Shown piece after piece: positions 8,257 through 16,490 of a stretch of 64,000 bases of DNA (within the stretch, counting starts at the first letter, position 1; each line of letters opens with the position of its first letter). The translations under genes were made by a program, and so were the position numbers. This DNA comes from Yinghuangia soli. Its GTDB lineage: Bacteria; Actinomycetota; Actinomycetes; Streptomycetales; Streptomycetaceae. The stretch is from positions 1-64,000 of the forward strand of contig NZ_JAKFHA010000021.1 in NCBI RefSeq assembly GCF_021502675.1, in the 5' to 3' direction. A model generated the notes under the pieces. It made no database searches. It saw nothing but the letters and a program-made list of their open reading frames with translations, and was not told where the DNA came from.

Positions 8257-9345
8257 TCAGTCGACAGGGACGGTGACACTGCGGGTCAACCCCCAGCTGG
8301 GGATGACCATGGAGTGCTTGCCGGGGCCTCCGGCGACGAGAACGCGGATGTTGTCAGGGGATTCGGTCATCGGCTGCAGGTCGTCGTCCTGGAGGGCGCG
8401 CATCCAAGGCCGCCACATCGAGCTTTGGAAACTGCGGCGGAAGTCGCCGGCGCGGCGGCGTGCCTTCTCGAAGAGATACGCCTGGACGTCCTGGCGCGCC
8501 CATCCGGCGCCGGAGATGGTCGCCGCGTGCTCGGGGCCCAGAACGATGAAGTACTCGGCGCTGGAGACCACCGCGTTGTTGGTGCCGAAGGTCGCCATGA
8601 CCGTGGCAACCTTGTCCAGGATCGGTGCCGGCTCTCCGCGCGTTTCCATGTCGTGGATGTTGTGGGGGTTTTCCATGCCTGCGACCGTCACCGCGCTTCG
8701 GGCCCCCAGCCCGACCGCCCGGGGGTAGACGGGCCACGGACTGGCCTCCGCGTTCTCGGCGAAGCAGAACGTGTACTTCGAGGGCTGACCGTGGGTCGCG
8801 GCGTCGCCCATGCCGGCATCGCCCGCCCCGTGGGCGGTGCCGCCACCGATGTGGAGCAGCGCGAGGCGCACCGCCCGGCCGAGGGTGGCATTCGCTCGGT
8901 TGCCCGGGCCCAGCGTGCCTGTTCCCGAGTTGAATCCGCAGGCTCGGACGGCTTCTCCGTGCACCAGCACCATCACGGAGACCGGGTGCGTGGTCGAGTT
9001 GACGCCGCGGAGGTTGAACTCCGGGGCGCAGATGCCCCTGACCGCGGCGACCAGCAGGGGCAGCATGGGCGGCGTGCATCCCGCCATGACCGCGTTGACC
9101 GCCAGGACCCTCGGTGTCGCCTCGCCGAGCCGCGGGGGCAGCGCACCGATGATCTCGTCGGGATCGCCAGGGTAGGCGTCAAGCATCGCCGCCACCCGGT
9201 CCTCGGTGGGCGGCACCACGGGGAGGCCGTCACCCCAGCCGCGTTCCTGGAGCCAGGCGTAGACGGTGTCGGGATGGTCGTCCACCAGGACGTGGGCGTT
9301 GGCGTGGACGTCGTTGTCCGGGACGGTCGTTGCGGAGGCAGGCAT
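8257..9345 (-). CDS. Large partner protein of the UGSC system
   Basis: A 362-residue protein that, from memory of the family, is often encoded next to UGSC proteins and has no assigned function. Features are ERGWGDGLPVVPPTEDRV near residue 30, PPRLGEATPRVLAVNAVMAGC (which includes a Cys), GFNSGTGTLGPGNRANATLGRAVRL and FCFAENAEASPWP. It has no signal peptide or membrane span. ATG at 9345 is chosen over 9399 because the conserved part begins after it and a GGGA-type site precedes it. It is first in the minus-strand operon, below the composite IclR-type element. With the small UGSC protein it may form a substrate-converting complex; this is inferred. Confidence 0.72.
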   Translation of the reverse strand: MPASATTVPDNDVHANAHVLVDDHPDTVYAWLQERGWGDGLPVVPPTEDRVAAMLDAYPGDPDEIIGALPPRLGEATPRVLAVNAVMAGCTPPMLPLLVAAVRGICAPEFNLRGVNSTTHPVSVMVLVHGEAVRACGFNSGTGTLGPGNRANATLGRAVRLALLHIGGGTAHGAGDAGMGDAATHGQPSKYTFCFAENAEASPWPVYPRAVGLGARSAVTVAGMENPHNIHDMETRGEPAPILDKVATVMATFGTNNAVVSSAEYFIVLGPEHAATISGAGWARQDVQAYLFEKARRRAGDFRRSFQSSMWRPWMRALQDDDLQPMTESPDNIRVLVAGGPGKHSMVIPSWGLTRSVTVPVD

Positions 9346-9719
9346 AAGGGATCCCGTGGTCGAGAGGTCAGCTGGGAATAGTGGCGAGGCTAGGCGCACC
9401 GTCCTCCGACCACAAGGGCATCGTTCGAAATACCAGTTAATGCGTTCGAATATTCGACCGTGTCGGTCTCACTGGCCGAGTCGTCCGGCCTGGACGACGC
9501 CGTCGTTGCCGAGCAGCACCCCTTGGCGAGCGCCGAAGCCTCCTTCTTTTTGTGTATTGCCTATGTTAATTTCTGCGCCGCACTCGACGAAGCCACGTCG
9601 GCCGTTCGCCGACCCCATGGCCGACCTTCCCGGGAACGCACTCGTGCTCCCTCCCACAGACGCCTGACCCCGCGGCCCAGACGAGGGTGAGTCCTCGTGC
9701 GGCCACGAGAAGAGGAACC
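9346..9719. promoter_or_regulatory. Divergent control region, UGSC operon / MFS transporter
   Basis: A 374-bp gap with no credible gene. It holds the second composite TTCGAA element near the UGSC side and an AT-rich patch around 9547-9570 (TTTTTGTGTATTGCCTATG) that could be the promoter of the MFS gene. The rest shows nothing recognisable. Confidence 0.6.
9424..9457. promoter_or_regulatory. Composite 34-bp element, copy 2 (probable IclR operator)
   Basis: TTCGAA at 9424-9429 and GTTCGAATATTCGA at 9444-9457, the same two blocks and spacing as at 1992-2025. Here TCGAATATTCGA is a perfect 12-bp palindrome. It lies 79 bp upstream of the UGSC operon start and 263 bp before the MFS gene. Confidence 0.65.
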
Positions 9720-11375
9720 ATGGCCGACAATGCGCGCATAGCTGAACCACCTGACGAACGAGGCGTCGGAGGCGGCGGATCCGCCCGTCTCGACGACGCA
9801 TCGCCCGGTCGCATCATCGCCGTCGCCGCGATCATCATTCTGTTCGCCGAGGCGATGGTGCTGCAGTACGCCATGGTCCTGCCGGCCGTCCAGAAGATCG
9901 GCGGGACCTGGCCCGAAGTAGGCAGCAATCTCAGCTGGATGGTCATCATCGTCGGGGTCGTCGCCGGTGCGACCCTGCCCATCGTCAGCAAACTCGCGGA
10001 CCTGCACGGCAAGCGCCGCGTCTTGCTGCTGTGCAGCAGTACGTTCCTGGCCGGGTCCTTGCTGTGCGCGGTGACGGACTCCTGGACACTGTTCCTGGTC
10101 GGCCGGGCTCTGCAGTCCACCGCCGGGGCGATGATCGCCATCGGCGTGGGTCTCGTGCGCGACCTGCTCCCCCGCCGTCACATCCCCGTCGCCATCGGGG
10201 CCCTGGCCGCGGGCTTCGGACTGTCCGGAGTGGTCAGCCCGTTCGTCGGCGGAGCCCTCACGGACCACTACAGCTGGCGGGCGCTGTTCTGGTTCCTGGT
10301 CGTGTACAGCGTTGTGATCACGATCCTCATGGTCCTGTTCGTTCCCGAAAGCAACGTTCGGGTACGCGAAAAGCTCGACTGGCAGGGCGCGCTCCTCGTT
10401 GGCGCGGGCGTCGCCCTCGCGCTTGTCTACCTCAGCAACGGGCAGGCCTGGGGCTGGGGAAGGCCGAGCGCCTGGGGCTACCTCGCGGCCGGCCTGGCAC
10501 TGCTGGTGGCATTCGCCGTATGGGAGGCAAAGTCGCCGTCGCCCATGATGGACCCGCGTCTGCTCCGCTCCGCGAAGGTGTCGCTCGTCCTGGGCGCGTA
10601 CTTCTTCGGCAACATGGTCATCGGCGGTGTCGGCTACGCCGTCCCGTACATGGCCCAGACCGACGCGGCCGCAATCAAGGACCAGGTGCTGCAGGGCGCG
10701 GCGGCTGCCGCCGGACAGCCCGTGGAGGTCATGCAGCAGGCCATCACGTTCGAAGGGGACCTGGGGTATGCCTTCGGGTTCGGGCTCCTGGCCTTCGCCG
10801 TGCACATCACGATCGGCATGTCCGCGACCAGCATGACCGCCGGACCCCTCGCGGGGGCGTGGGGTCGGACCAGGGGTCTGCGCAGCCCGCTGATCGCGGG
10901 TATGTCGGTCATGACGGCGGCGTGTGCGATGCTCGCATTGTGGCACGGCAGTTGGTTCACCGTGCTGCTTGTCTACGCCGTCTACGGCCTCGGTTTCGGC
11001 GCGTTCTACTCAGCGAGCAACAACCTGATCGTCGAGGCAGTCCCGGAAAGCCAGTCTTCGATCGGCGCGGGCATGCTCAATGTGGCCGGCAACTTCGGTG
11101 CGGCGGTGGGGACCGCCATGATCACCGCGATCCTGTCGGCACACCCCCTGCAGATGGTGTCCCCGAGTCCCACCGGACAGGGCACGGCGACCACGGATAT
11201 CCCGCAGGTCTACACGGACACGGGCTGGACGCTGTCCCTGTGGGCCCTCGGCATCGCCGGCCTGATCGGGATCGTGGTCACGGTACTGCTGAAGTCGGGA
11301 CGTGCTCCGGCAACTGGCGGTGAAGCACCCGACGCGGCGGTGGGATCGCGCGAGCTGGACGCCACGCCTGCCTGA
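9720..11375 (+). CDS. MFS transporter, DHA2-like (about 14 TM)
   Basis: A 551-residue major-facilitator protein with a 30-residue hydrophilic N-terminus. The first span is IIAVAAIIILFAEAMVL. The loop 2-3 motif is KLADLHGKRRVLLL and motif C is GFGLSGVVSPFVGGAL. The count of hydrophobic stretches fits the 14-span drug:H+ antiporter-2 architecture. ATG at 9720 has AGAGGA four bases upstream, whereas the longer frame from 9687 lacks a site. It diverges from the UGSC operon and shares its control region, so it probably moves the pathway substrate or product across the membrane; the direction is unknown. Confidence 0.85.
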   Translation: MADNARIAEPPDERGVGGGGSARLDDASPGRIIAVAAIIILFAEAMVLQYAMVLPAVQKIGGTWPEVGSNLSWMVIIVGVVAGATLPIVSKLADLHGKRRVLLLCSSTFLAGSLLCAVTDSWTLFLVGRALQSTAGAMIAIGVGLVRDLLPRRHIPVAIGALAAGFGLSGVVSPFVGGALTDHYSWRALFWFLVVYSVVITILMVLFVPESNVRVREKLDWQGALLVGAGVALALVYLSNGQAWGWGRPSAWGYLAAGLALLVAFAVWEAKSPSPMMDPRLLRSAKVSLVLGAYFFGNMVIGGVGYAVPYMAQTDAAAIKDQVLQGAAAAAGQPVEVMQQAITFEGDLGYAFGFGLLAFAVHITIGMSATSMTAGPLAGAWGRTRGLRSPLIAGMSVMTAACAMLALWHGSWFTVLLVYAVYGLGFGAFYSASNNLIVEAVPESQSSIGAGMLNVAGNFGAAVGTAMITAILSAHPLQMVSPSPTGQGTATTDIPQVYTDTGWTLSLWALGIAGLIGIVVTVLLKSGRAPATGGEAPDAAVGSRELDATPA

Positions 11376-11386
11376 AACGAGGACGC

Positions 11387-11428
11387 GCCGGTGGGCCGGG
11401 CCTGGGGAACCCGGCCCGGCCCACCGGC
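11387..11428. terminator. Bidirectional terminator hairpin
   Basis: A 16-bp perfect stem (GCCGGTGGGCCGGGCC and its complement) with a 10-base loop lies between the convergent MFS and SDR genes. Confidence 0.75.
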
Positions 11429-11452
11429 TGTCCCGTTCCTCGGGGCCGGTGC

Positions 11453-12241
11453 TCAGTGGAACAGCATGGGCGCGGTCGGCCGCGGGGAGGCGGCCGGGCC
11501 CGCGAGGAAGCCCCCGTCGACCGTGAAGTCGGCGCCTGTCGTGTAGGACGCGCCCGACGAGGCAAGGAAGGCGGCCATGTGCGCGACCTCCTCCGGCTCG
11601 CCGGCGCGGCCAAGAGGCAGTCCGTCGAACCGCTTGTCCCTCTCGGCACCGCTGCGGTCGCCGGGAAGCATCGCGGTGCGGATGGGGCCGGGCACGATGG
11701 TGTTGACGCGGATTCCGTCACGGCCCAGTTCCATCGCGGCGGTCCGGGTCAGTCCGCGTACCCCCCATTTGGACGCGGAGTACGCGGCGGCCCAGGCCTG
11801 CCCTTGCATGCCACTTGCCGAGGCGACGTTGATCACCACGCCGCCGCCGGCCGCGCGCATGGTGGGTATCACGGCGCGCAGGCCGAGGAAGGGGCCCAGC
11901 AGGTTGATGTCGAGGATGCGCCGGAAGTCGTCGGCGGTCTCGTCCTCGATCGCAACGATCCGCATCGCGGCGGCGTTGTTGACGAGAATATCGAGTCCGC
12001 CGAAACGTTCTTTGGTCGCCTCGACCGCTTGGTTCCAGGCCTCTTCGCTGGAGACGTCCAGCTCGATGTAGGCGGCGTCAGGGCCCAGCTCGTCGGCGAG
12101 AGCCGCGCCTTGCGCCTTCTGAACGTCCGCGATGGCGACGAAGGCACCGCACTGGGCGAAGAGTCGCGCCTCGGCGGCGCCCTGCCCCTGTGCCGCTCCG
12201 GTGATGAGGGCGACCTTGCCCTTGAGGTCGTACACGTACAT
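11453..12241 (-). CDS. SDR-family oxidoreductase (mycofactocin-type SDR-like)
   Basis: A 262-residue short-chain dehydrogenase. It starts MYVYDLKGKVALITGAAQG and has the glycine loop TGAAQGQG, NNAA near residue 90, VASASG and YSASK catalytic residues and VDGGF near the end. ATG at 12241 is preceded by GAAGGGACG; the longer open frame to 12628 overlaps the neighbouring VOC gene and is rejected. The proline-rich tail GPAASPRPTAPMLFH extends beyond the usual end. It lies 35 bp downstream of the VOC-like gene and probably shares its promoter. The likely role is oxidation of a hydroxyl on a lipid- or terpenoid-like substrate. Confidence 0.87.
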   Translation of the reverse strand: MYVYDLKGKVALITGAAQGQGAAEARLFAQCGAFVAIADVQKAQGAALADELGPDAAYIELDVSSEEAWNQAVEATKERFGGLDILVNNAAAMRIVAIEDETADDFRRILDINLLGPFLGLRAVIPTMRAAGGGVVINVASASGMQGQAWAAAYSASKWGVRGLTRTAAMELGRDGIRVNTIVPGPIRTAMLPGDRSGAERDKRFDGLPLGRAGEPEEVAHMAAFLASSGASYTTGADFTVDGGFLAGPAASPRPTAPMLFH

Positions 12242-12276
12242 CGTCCCTTCGGTGGTGGATGGCGGCGGCGTGGCTG

Positions 12277-12843
12277 TCAAGCGTTCGGAACGTGCCACTG
12301 CAGTTCGATGTGCTGGCCGAGGCTGACCAGGCCGCAGGCAATGACGTCGGTGCGGATGAACGCCTGGACCATCGTGTCGGTGGCCGCGTCCGGGTCCCCG
12401 GGCCGGAAGACCCCGGCGATGCTGATGCGGCCGGCCAACTCGGGATCGTCGCGCCCCGCCGCTTCGATGCGGCGCAGTGATTCCTCGAGTTCCGTGTCGG
12501 ACGCGACCTTCAACCCGAAGTGATAGGAGTACTGGGGGTGATCCCGCATGTGATCCAGCCATGCGGACCTGGCCTCCCCCAGCGGCCCGCCTGCCGCGGC
12601 CAGGCCGAGTTGCTGCTCGAAGGCCCATTGCTCGGGCGTCACCTCGGATGCGTACAGGATGTTGCCGAGGTAGTCGGTGACCGTGGGCTCGACCATGGCG
12701 CTGAAGAAGTGGCCGCCACGGTCGACCACGCGGCAGCCCAGAAGCTCCAAGACGCTCTTGGCGAGGGCGCGTTCGCCTGGTCGATAGAGCAGTTCCGCAT
12801 GGGTAATGCGGCGCAGCGGCACAGGGTCGGGGGCAGCGGTCAT
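12277..12843 (-). CDS. VOC/glyoxalase-like protein, hypothetical
   Basis: A 188-residue protein. It opens with PLRRITHAELLYRPGERALAKSVLELLGCRVVDRG, the strand-helix-strand pattern of a vicinal-oxygen-chelate module, and ends with HIELQWHVPNA, which could supply a second module edge with His/Glu metal ligands. The match is weak and another fold is possible. ATG at 12843 is preferred to GTG at 12846: GGAG is better spaced, and the distance to the upstream palindrome (33 bp) then equals that at the CaiB gene. It is divergent from the aldo/keto reductase and first gene of a two-gene unit with the SDR. Confidence 0.6.
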   Translation of the reverse strand: MTAAPDPVPLRRITHAELLYRPGERALAKSVLELLGCRVVDRGGHFFSAMVEPTVTDYLGNILYASEVTPEQWAFEQQLGLAAAGGPLGEARSAWLDHMRDHPQYSYHFGLKVASDTELEESLRRIEAAGRDDPELAGRISIAGVFRPGDPDAATDTMVQAFIRTDVIACGLVSLGQHIELQWHVPNA

Positions 12844-12875
12844 CACCGGCTCCAGATGATCGGCTCGATTTCCAA

Positions 12876-12894
12876 CATAGCTATCATGGCTATG
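12876..12894. promoter_or_regulatory. 19-bp palindromic operator, copy 1
   Basis: CATAGCTATCATGGCTATG is a palindrome with one mismatched pair. A copy with three differences occurs at 18529-18547. It lies 33 bp upstream of the VOC-like gene's ATG. The size and symmetry suit a TetR-type regulator. Confidence 0.6.
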
Positions 12895-12936
12895 ATTGAG
12901 CTACAAGGCTCAAGCGTTGCCCAGGGCCCTCTTTTC

Positions 12937-12951
12937 GTGTAAGCGTTACAC
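12937..12951. promoter_or_regulatory. GTGTAA-GCG-TTACAC palindrome
   Basis: A perfect 6-3-6 inverted repeat 55 bp upstream of the aldo/keto reductase start. Related elements occur at 18585-18602 (GTAA-GCG-TTAC core) and 52757-52771 (GCGTAA-CAC-TTACGC). It resembles LacI/GalR-type half-sites; the LacI gene at 14879-15880 is a candidate binder. Confidence 0.5.
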
Positions 12952-13006
12952 ATATCCTGCGCGGCACGCGAGAGCGGACGTGTCCACAAGGCCCCAAGGA
13001 GCAAAT

Positions 13007-13942
13007 GTGCAGAGCTCTGCCATCGGTCGATCCGGACTGAAGGTCTCGGCCCTCGGCCTCGGCTGCAACAACTTCGGGATGAAGATCGACCAGGCCGCGG
13101 CGGAGGGCGTCGTCAACGCGGCAATCGACGCAGGCGTCACGCTGTTCGACACCGCAGACATATACGCGAAGGGGCAGTCGGAGGAGATCCTCGGCGCCGC
13201 ACTCGGTTCGCGCCGCGACAGCGTGGTGATCGCCAGCAAGTTCGGGGCGCCAATGGCACCCGGTCCGTACGGCGGAGGTTCCTCGCGGCGCCATATCGTC
13301 CGCGCGTGCGAGGCGAGCCTCAGCCGCTTGGGCACCGACTACATCGACCTCTACTACCAGCACTACGCGGACCCGGACACGCCCGTAGAGGAGACGTTGC
13401 GCGCACTCGACGACCTGGTGCGCGCCGGCAAGGTCCGGTACGTGGCGACGTCGAACGTCGGTGGATGGCAGCTCGCCGACGCTGTCCACACCGCCCGGAG
13501 TCTCGGCACCGCGGGATTCACGGCCGTCCAGGTGGAGTGGAACCTGCTCGCCCGAGATGTCGAGCGCGACCTTGTGCCCGCTGCCGAGCACTTCGGAGTC
13601 GGAGTTATCCCGTACTTCCCCCTGGCCTCGGGCCTGCTGACCGGCAAGTACCGGTCCGGTGCCGAGTTCCCGGAGGGCTCGCGCCTCGCGGCGCTGCCGT
13701 ACTTCGCGGGAGTCGCGACCGAGTCGAATCTCGCGGCGGTCGAACGCCTGCGCTCTCTCGCGGACAAGTCCGGACGCACCATGGCCGGGCTCGCGCTCTC
13801 CTGGCTGGCGGCCCAGCCGTCGGTGCCCTCCGTGCTGGTCGGCGCGACCTCGGCGGAACAGGTGGCGGCCAACGCCGCAGCCCTGGAAGCGCTGCCAGTC
13901 GACCTTCTCGCCGACATCACCGCGGCAGTGGACGAGGCCTGA
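13007..13942 (+). CDS. Aldo/keto reductase
   Basis: A 311-residue TIM-barrel reductase of the AKR superfamily. The catalytic tetrad is visible: Asp and Tyr in FDTADIYAKG, Lys in VVIASKFG and His in LYYQHYADP. The nucleotide-binding end has SVLVGATSAEQV. It reduces carbonyls with NADPH. GTG at 13007 has AAGGAG six bases upstream; the longer frame from 12896 would run through the GTAA palindrome and is rejected. It is divergent from the VOC-like gene and followed by a long-loop hairpin. Confidence 0.9.
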   Translation: MQSSAIGRSGLKVSALGLGCNNFGMKIDQAAAEGVVNAAIDAGVTLFDTADIYAKGQSEEILGAALGSRRDSVVIASKFGAPMAPGPYGGGSSRRHIVRACEASLSRLGTDYIDLYYQHYADPDTPVEETLRALDDLVRAGKVRYVATSNVGGWQLADAVHTARSLGTAGFTAVQVEWNLLARDVERDLVPAAEHFGVGVIPYFPLASGLLTGKYRSGAEFPEGSRLAALPYFAGVATESNLAAVERLRSLADKSGRTMAGLALSWLAAQPSVPSVLVGATSAEQVAANAAALEALPVDLLADITAAVDEA

Positions 13943-13944
13943 CT

Positions 13945-14008
13945 GCCGCCCTCCGCAAGCCCGATGGACGCACGGCGAGCCGGCGGACCCGGGATTGCGG
14001 AGGGCGGC
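13945..14008. terminator. Long-loop inverted repeat between convergent genes
   Basis: Arms of 14 bp (GCCGCCCTCCGCAA and its complement) separated by 36 bases lie between the aldo/keto reductase and the cutinase. It is probably a bidirectional terminator; the long loop lowers certainty. Confidence 0.5.
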
Positions 14009-14018
14009 GTCAAGCCGC

Positions 14019-14702
14019 TCAGATGCGTGCCGCGACGAAGTCCGCGGCCGGACCGCTGTGCTGCGGCTGGGCGTACGCACCGTGGGCATTGGCGTCCCAG
14101 CCGCCCCCGCAGATCGGGTCGCCGGCCGCGCAGTCGTCGAGGGTGCGGGACTGGTAAGTGCCGGTCACCTGGCGGTAGGTCGGGAAGCCTCGGATCGGGT
14201 TGCCGTAGAGCACCACCGCCTTCACCTTCGGTTCGATCCCCGCCGGGATGACGGCGACCGTGGGGCCGCCGACGAGCGCGCCGTCGCTGCCGACCCCGAT
14301 GGCGTTGTCGACGACATTCGCGCCCTGCGAGTAGCCCACCAGCACGAACACCTGGTCCGGGCAGGCCACAGCCTGGGCCCTGAGATGCTGGACGAGGTCC
14401 CAGTTCCCCACCGACGCGGACCACGGCTCAAGGCTGGCCGGGTAGTTCACCCTGTAGTAGGACACGGACTTTCCTGCGGTCCGGGCATCGAGGGCTGCCG
14501 CGAAGTTCTCGAACACCGGGTCGGGAAGCGTGTTCGGCGCAGTGCCGTCACCCCCGAAAACGGTTCCACCCGCGTACGCGACGTCGACATCGGCGCAGGA
14601 CGCAGCTACGGCCTGTTCGGCGGTCGCGAAGGTTAGTGCGCTGGCAGCAAGGGCGGTGGCGGTCGCCACCGCGATTCTTGCGGTGGTACGGCGTCGTGGC
14701 AT
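14019..14702 (-). CDS. Secreted cutinase-family serine esterase
   Basis: A 227-residue alpha/beta hydrolase. A Sec signal peptide starts at MPRRRTTARIAVATATALAAS and is likely cut after AEQAVA-A near residue 33. The nucleophile is in VLVGYSQGANV, the Asp in DDCAAGDPICGGG and the His in NAHGAY, with paired Cys residues typical of cutinases. ATG at 14702 (GAGAGG six bases upstream) puts the signal peptide at the N-terminus. Mycobacterial and streptomycete relatives hydrolyse cutin, polyesters or lipids outside the cell. It is monocistronic and faces the aldo/keto reductase. Confidence 0.9.
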   Translation of the reverse strand: MPRRRTTARIAVATATALAASALTFATAEQAVAASCADVDVAYAGGTVFGGDGTAPNTLPDPVFENFAAALDARTAGKSVSYYRVNYPASLEPWSASVGNWDLVQHLRAQAVACPDQVFVLVGYSQGANVVDNAIGVGSDGALVGGPTVAVIPAGIEPKVKAVVLYGNPIRGFPTYRQVTGTYQSRTLDDCAAGDPICGGGWDANAHGAYAQPQHSGPAADFVAARI

Positions 14703-14878
14703 CGGGGGCCTCTCAGTAGGGGCGCGCCGGGTGCTTTGCACGGGCGCTAATGGGAGCGCGGCCCCACCCTTGGGCAACGAAAACCACAGAGAGGCCGCGT
14801 GACGTGACTCAGATCACTAACGCGCGTAAGTGCTGGCTATTTTTACCACCAGGTAACAAGAGCTTCAAGGTGAACTGC

Positions 14879-15880
14879 TCAGCTGGATGCGCGGATCACG
14901 ATGTCCGGTGTCCACACCGGCGGTTCGTCCGCGGTCGGGCGAGCTGCCCCGCCTGTCCCGAGGCGTTGCAGGACCCAGTGAGCGAGCATGGCCCCGAAAG
15001 GCTTGCCCGAGCTGCGGATGGTCGTCAGCGCCGGACAGGTGTAGCGGGCAGCAGGGATGTCGTCCGCGCCGATCACCGCCAGGTCGACCGGCACGACCAC
15101 GTCTGAGGCCCATGCGGCCTGCAACACCGCCATGGCAACCTCATCGTTGAACGCAGCCACCGCAGTGGGGGCATCCTCGGCCAACCATCCGCGCAGCACC
15201 GGCGTGAAGTCGCCGTCGGCAGGCATGCGCCGCACGGACACCCCGGCGAGACCCAGACTTAGTGCGGTCTGGTCGACGCCCGCCAGTCGCCGCTCCGACA
15301 TCGATACCAGCCTGGAATCGGCCGGATGGACGTAGCCGATGCGGACGTGGCCGCGCCCCGCCAGGTGGCCGGCCTGCGCCACGCCTACCGTGCGCCCGGC
15401 GTCGTCGCGGGGAGGCGGCGGATCAGCCGGTCCGGGCAGCACCGCCCGTGCACCGCGCGCCCGGAACGCCGCGACCTGGTCTCCGTCGAACGGCAGCAAC
15501 CCCGCGACCGCCACCGGCGCCACCGCGGCCGCCAGTGCGAGGGCCGGCTGCCGGTCCGGGCCGGCCCGGTGCGTCACCAGCAACAAATCGTGGGCGGCCA
15601 ACACCCGGTCCATTTCGGTAACCAGTTCATCCACGGTCGCACTCGCCGGGAAATCCGGCAGACACAACAGCACCGTGCTGCCCCGCCCGCGCGACAACGC
15701 CTGTGCCGGTCCGTTCGGGGTATAGCCGAGCCGCTCCGCAGCGGCCAGCACCTTCTCCCGGGTGGCCGGCGAAATCGTCTGGTTCGGCGCGTCGTTCAGG
15801 ACGAAGCTCACCGTCGACCGGGACACCCCCGATTCCCGCGCAACGTCAGCGCTGGTCACCCGCGATCCACGACGCGCCAC
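14879..15880 (-). CDS. LacI-family transcriptional regulator (LacI-1)
   Basis: A 333-residue regulator. The N-terminal helix-turn-helix and hinge helix are VTSADVARESGVSRSTVSFVLN and LGYTPNGPAQALSRG. The periplasmic-binding-protein-like effector domain follows (VAGLLPFDGD, IGADDIPAARYTCPALTTI). GTG at 15880 is chosen because GGAGG lies five bases upstream. The typical LacI inducers are sugars, but the neighbours are lipid-type enzymes. The GTAA-GCG-TTAC elements at 12937 and 18585, on either side of this gene, are candidate operators; this is inferred from position and symmetry only. Confidence 0.9.
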   Translation of the reverse strand: MARRGSRVTSADVARESGVSRSTVSFVLNDAPNQTISPATREKVLAAAERLGYTPNGPAQALSRGRGSTVLLCLPDFPASATVDELVTEMDRVLAAHDLLLVTHRAGPDRQPALALAAAVAPVAVAGLLPFDGDQVAAFRARGARAVLPGPADPPPPRDDAGRTVGVAQAGHLAGRGHVRIGYVHPADSRLVSMSERRLAGVDQTALSLGLAGVSVRRMPADGDFTPVLRGWLAEDAPTAVAAFNDEVAMAVLQAAWASDVVVPVDLAVIGADDIPAARYTCPALTTIRSSGKPFGAMLAHWVLQRLGTGGAARPTADEPPVWTPDIVIRASS

Positions 15881-16022
15881 CAAGACCTCCCCTGCCCGGG
15901 CCGCAAGGGCACTCCGCCATCGCAACCGTCCGGGGCCACCCTACGCAGTCACACCGGAGGAGGCGGCGGGCATGCGGTCCGGGGAGGCGGCGGCCGGGTC
16001 AGGCGTGTCTGCCCTTTCGCGC

Positions 16023-16490
16023 TCACGCCATGTCGGGCGGGACCACCGGTCGGTCCAGGGTGAACTCGCGGCGTCGGATCCGCCATCCTGACGGGGTGCG
16101 CACCACGTGGTCGACGAACCGGCCCGAGGTGTTCACGGTGCCGCCGGCGTCCGCGCCCATGCGCAGCATGCCAAGCATGTAGTAATGCACGGCGGCTCCA
16201 TCTTCGGTCGGTGCGATCCACAGGTTCGCGACGACGTGCCACGCCTGGGCGCCGGTCCACTTCTCGGTGTCGCGGGCATGTTGGATCTGGGCCTGCAGAC
16301 CGACGTACTCACCGATGCCGACGAGGACGGTCACCACGTCTTCGGTGAAAAGATCAGCGAAGCGGTGGTAGGCGGCATAGTCCGAGTAGTGGCAGAAGCG
16401 CGCCGGGAGTTCAGCGATCTCCAAGCGATCCTGAAGGGACAGCCCTGGCTGCTCGACATCGTGCGCTTCATCTGCTCTTGCCGCGGTCAT
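16023..16490 (-). CDS. SnoaL-like / NTF2-fold protein
   Basis: A 155-residue single-domain protein of the SnoaL_4 type: LSLQDRLEIAELPARFCHYSDYAAYHRFADLF, then WHVVANLWIAPTEDGA and a final SGWRIRRREFTLDRP strand. The cone-shaped NTF2 fold is shared by ketosteroid isomerase-like enzymes and dehydratases acting on polycyclic or lipid substrates. ATG at 16490 overlaps the upstream SDR stop by four bases (ATGA), so the two are translationally coupled. It probably acts on the product or substrate of that SDR. A catalytic Asp/His pair is plausible (HYSDYAAYH) but cannot be assigned. Confidence 0.82.
   Translation of the reverse strand: MTAARADEAHDVEQPGLSLQDRLEIAELPARFCHYSDYAAYHRFADLFTEDVVTVLVGIGEYVGLQAQIQHARDTEKWTGAQAWHVVANLWIAPTEDGAAVHYYMLGMLRMGADAGGTVNTSGRFVDHVVRTPSGWRIRRREFTLDRPVVPPDMA

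Noticed and set aside
12937-12951. E. coli GalR-like operator controlling galactose genes
   Set aside because: The half-sites resemble GalR sites but the spacing is one base short, and the flanking genes are lipid-type enzymes, not gal genes.
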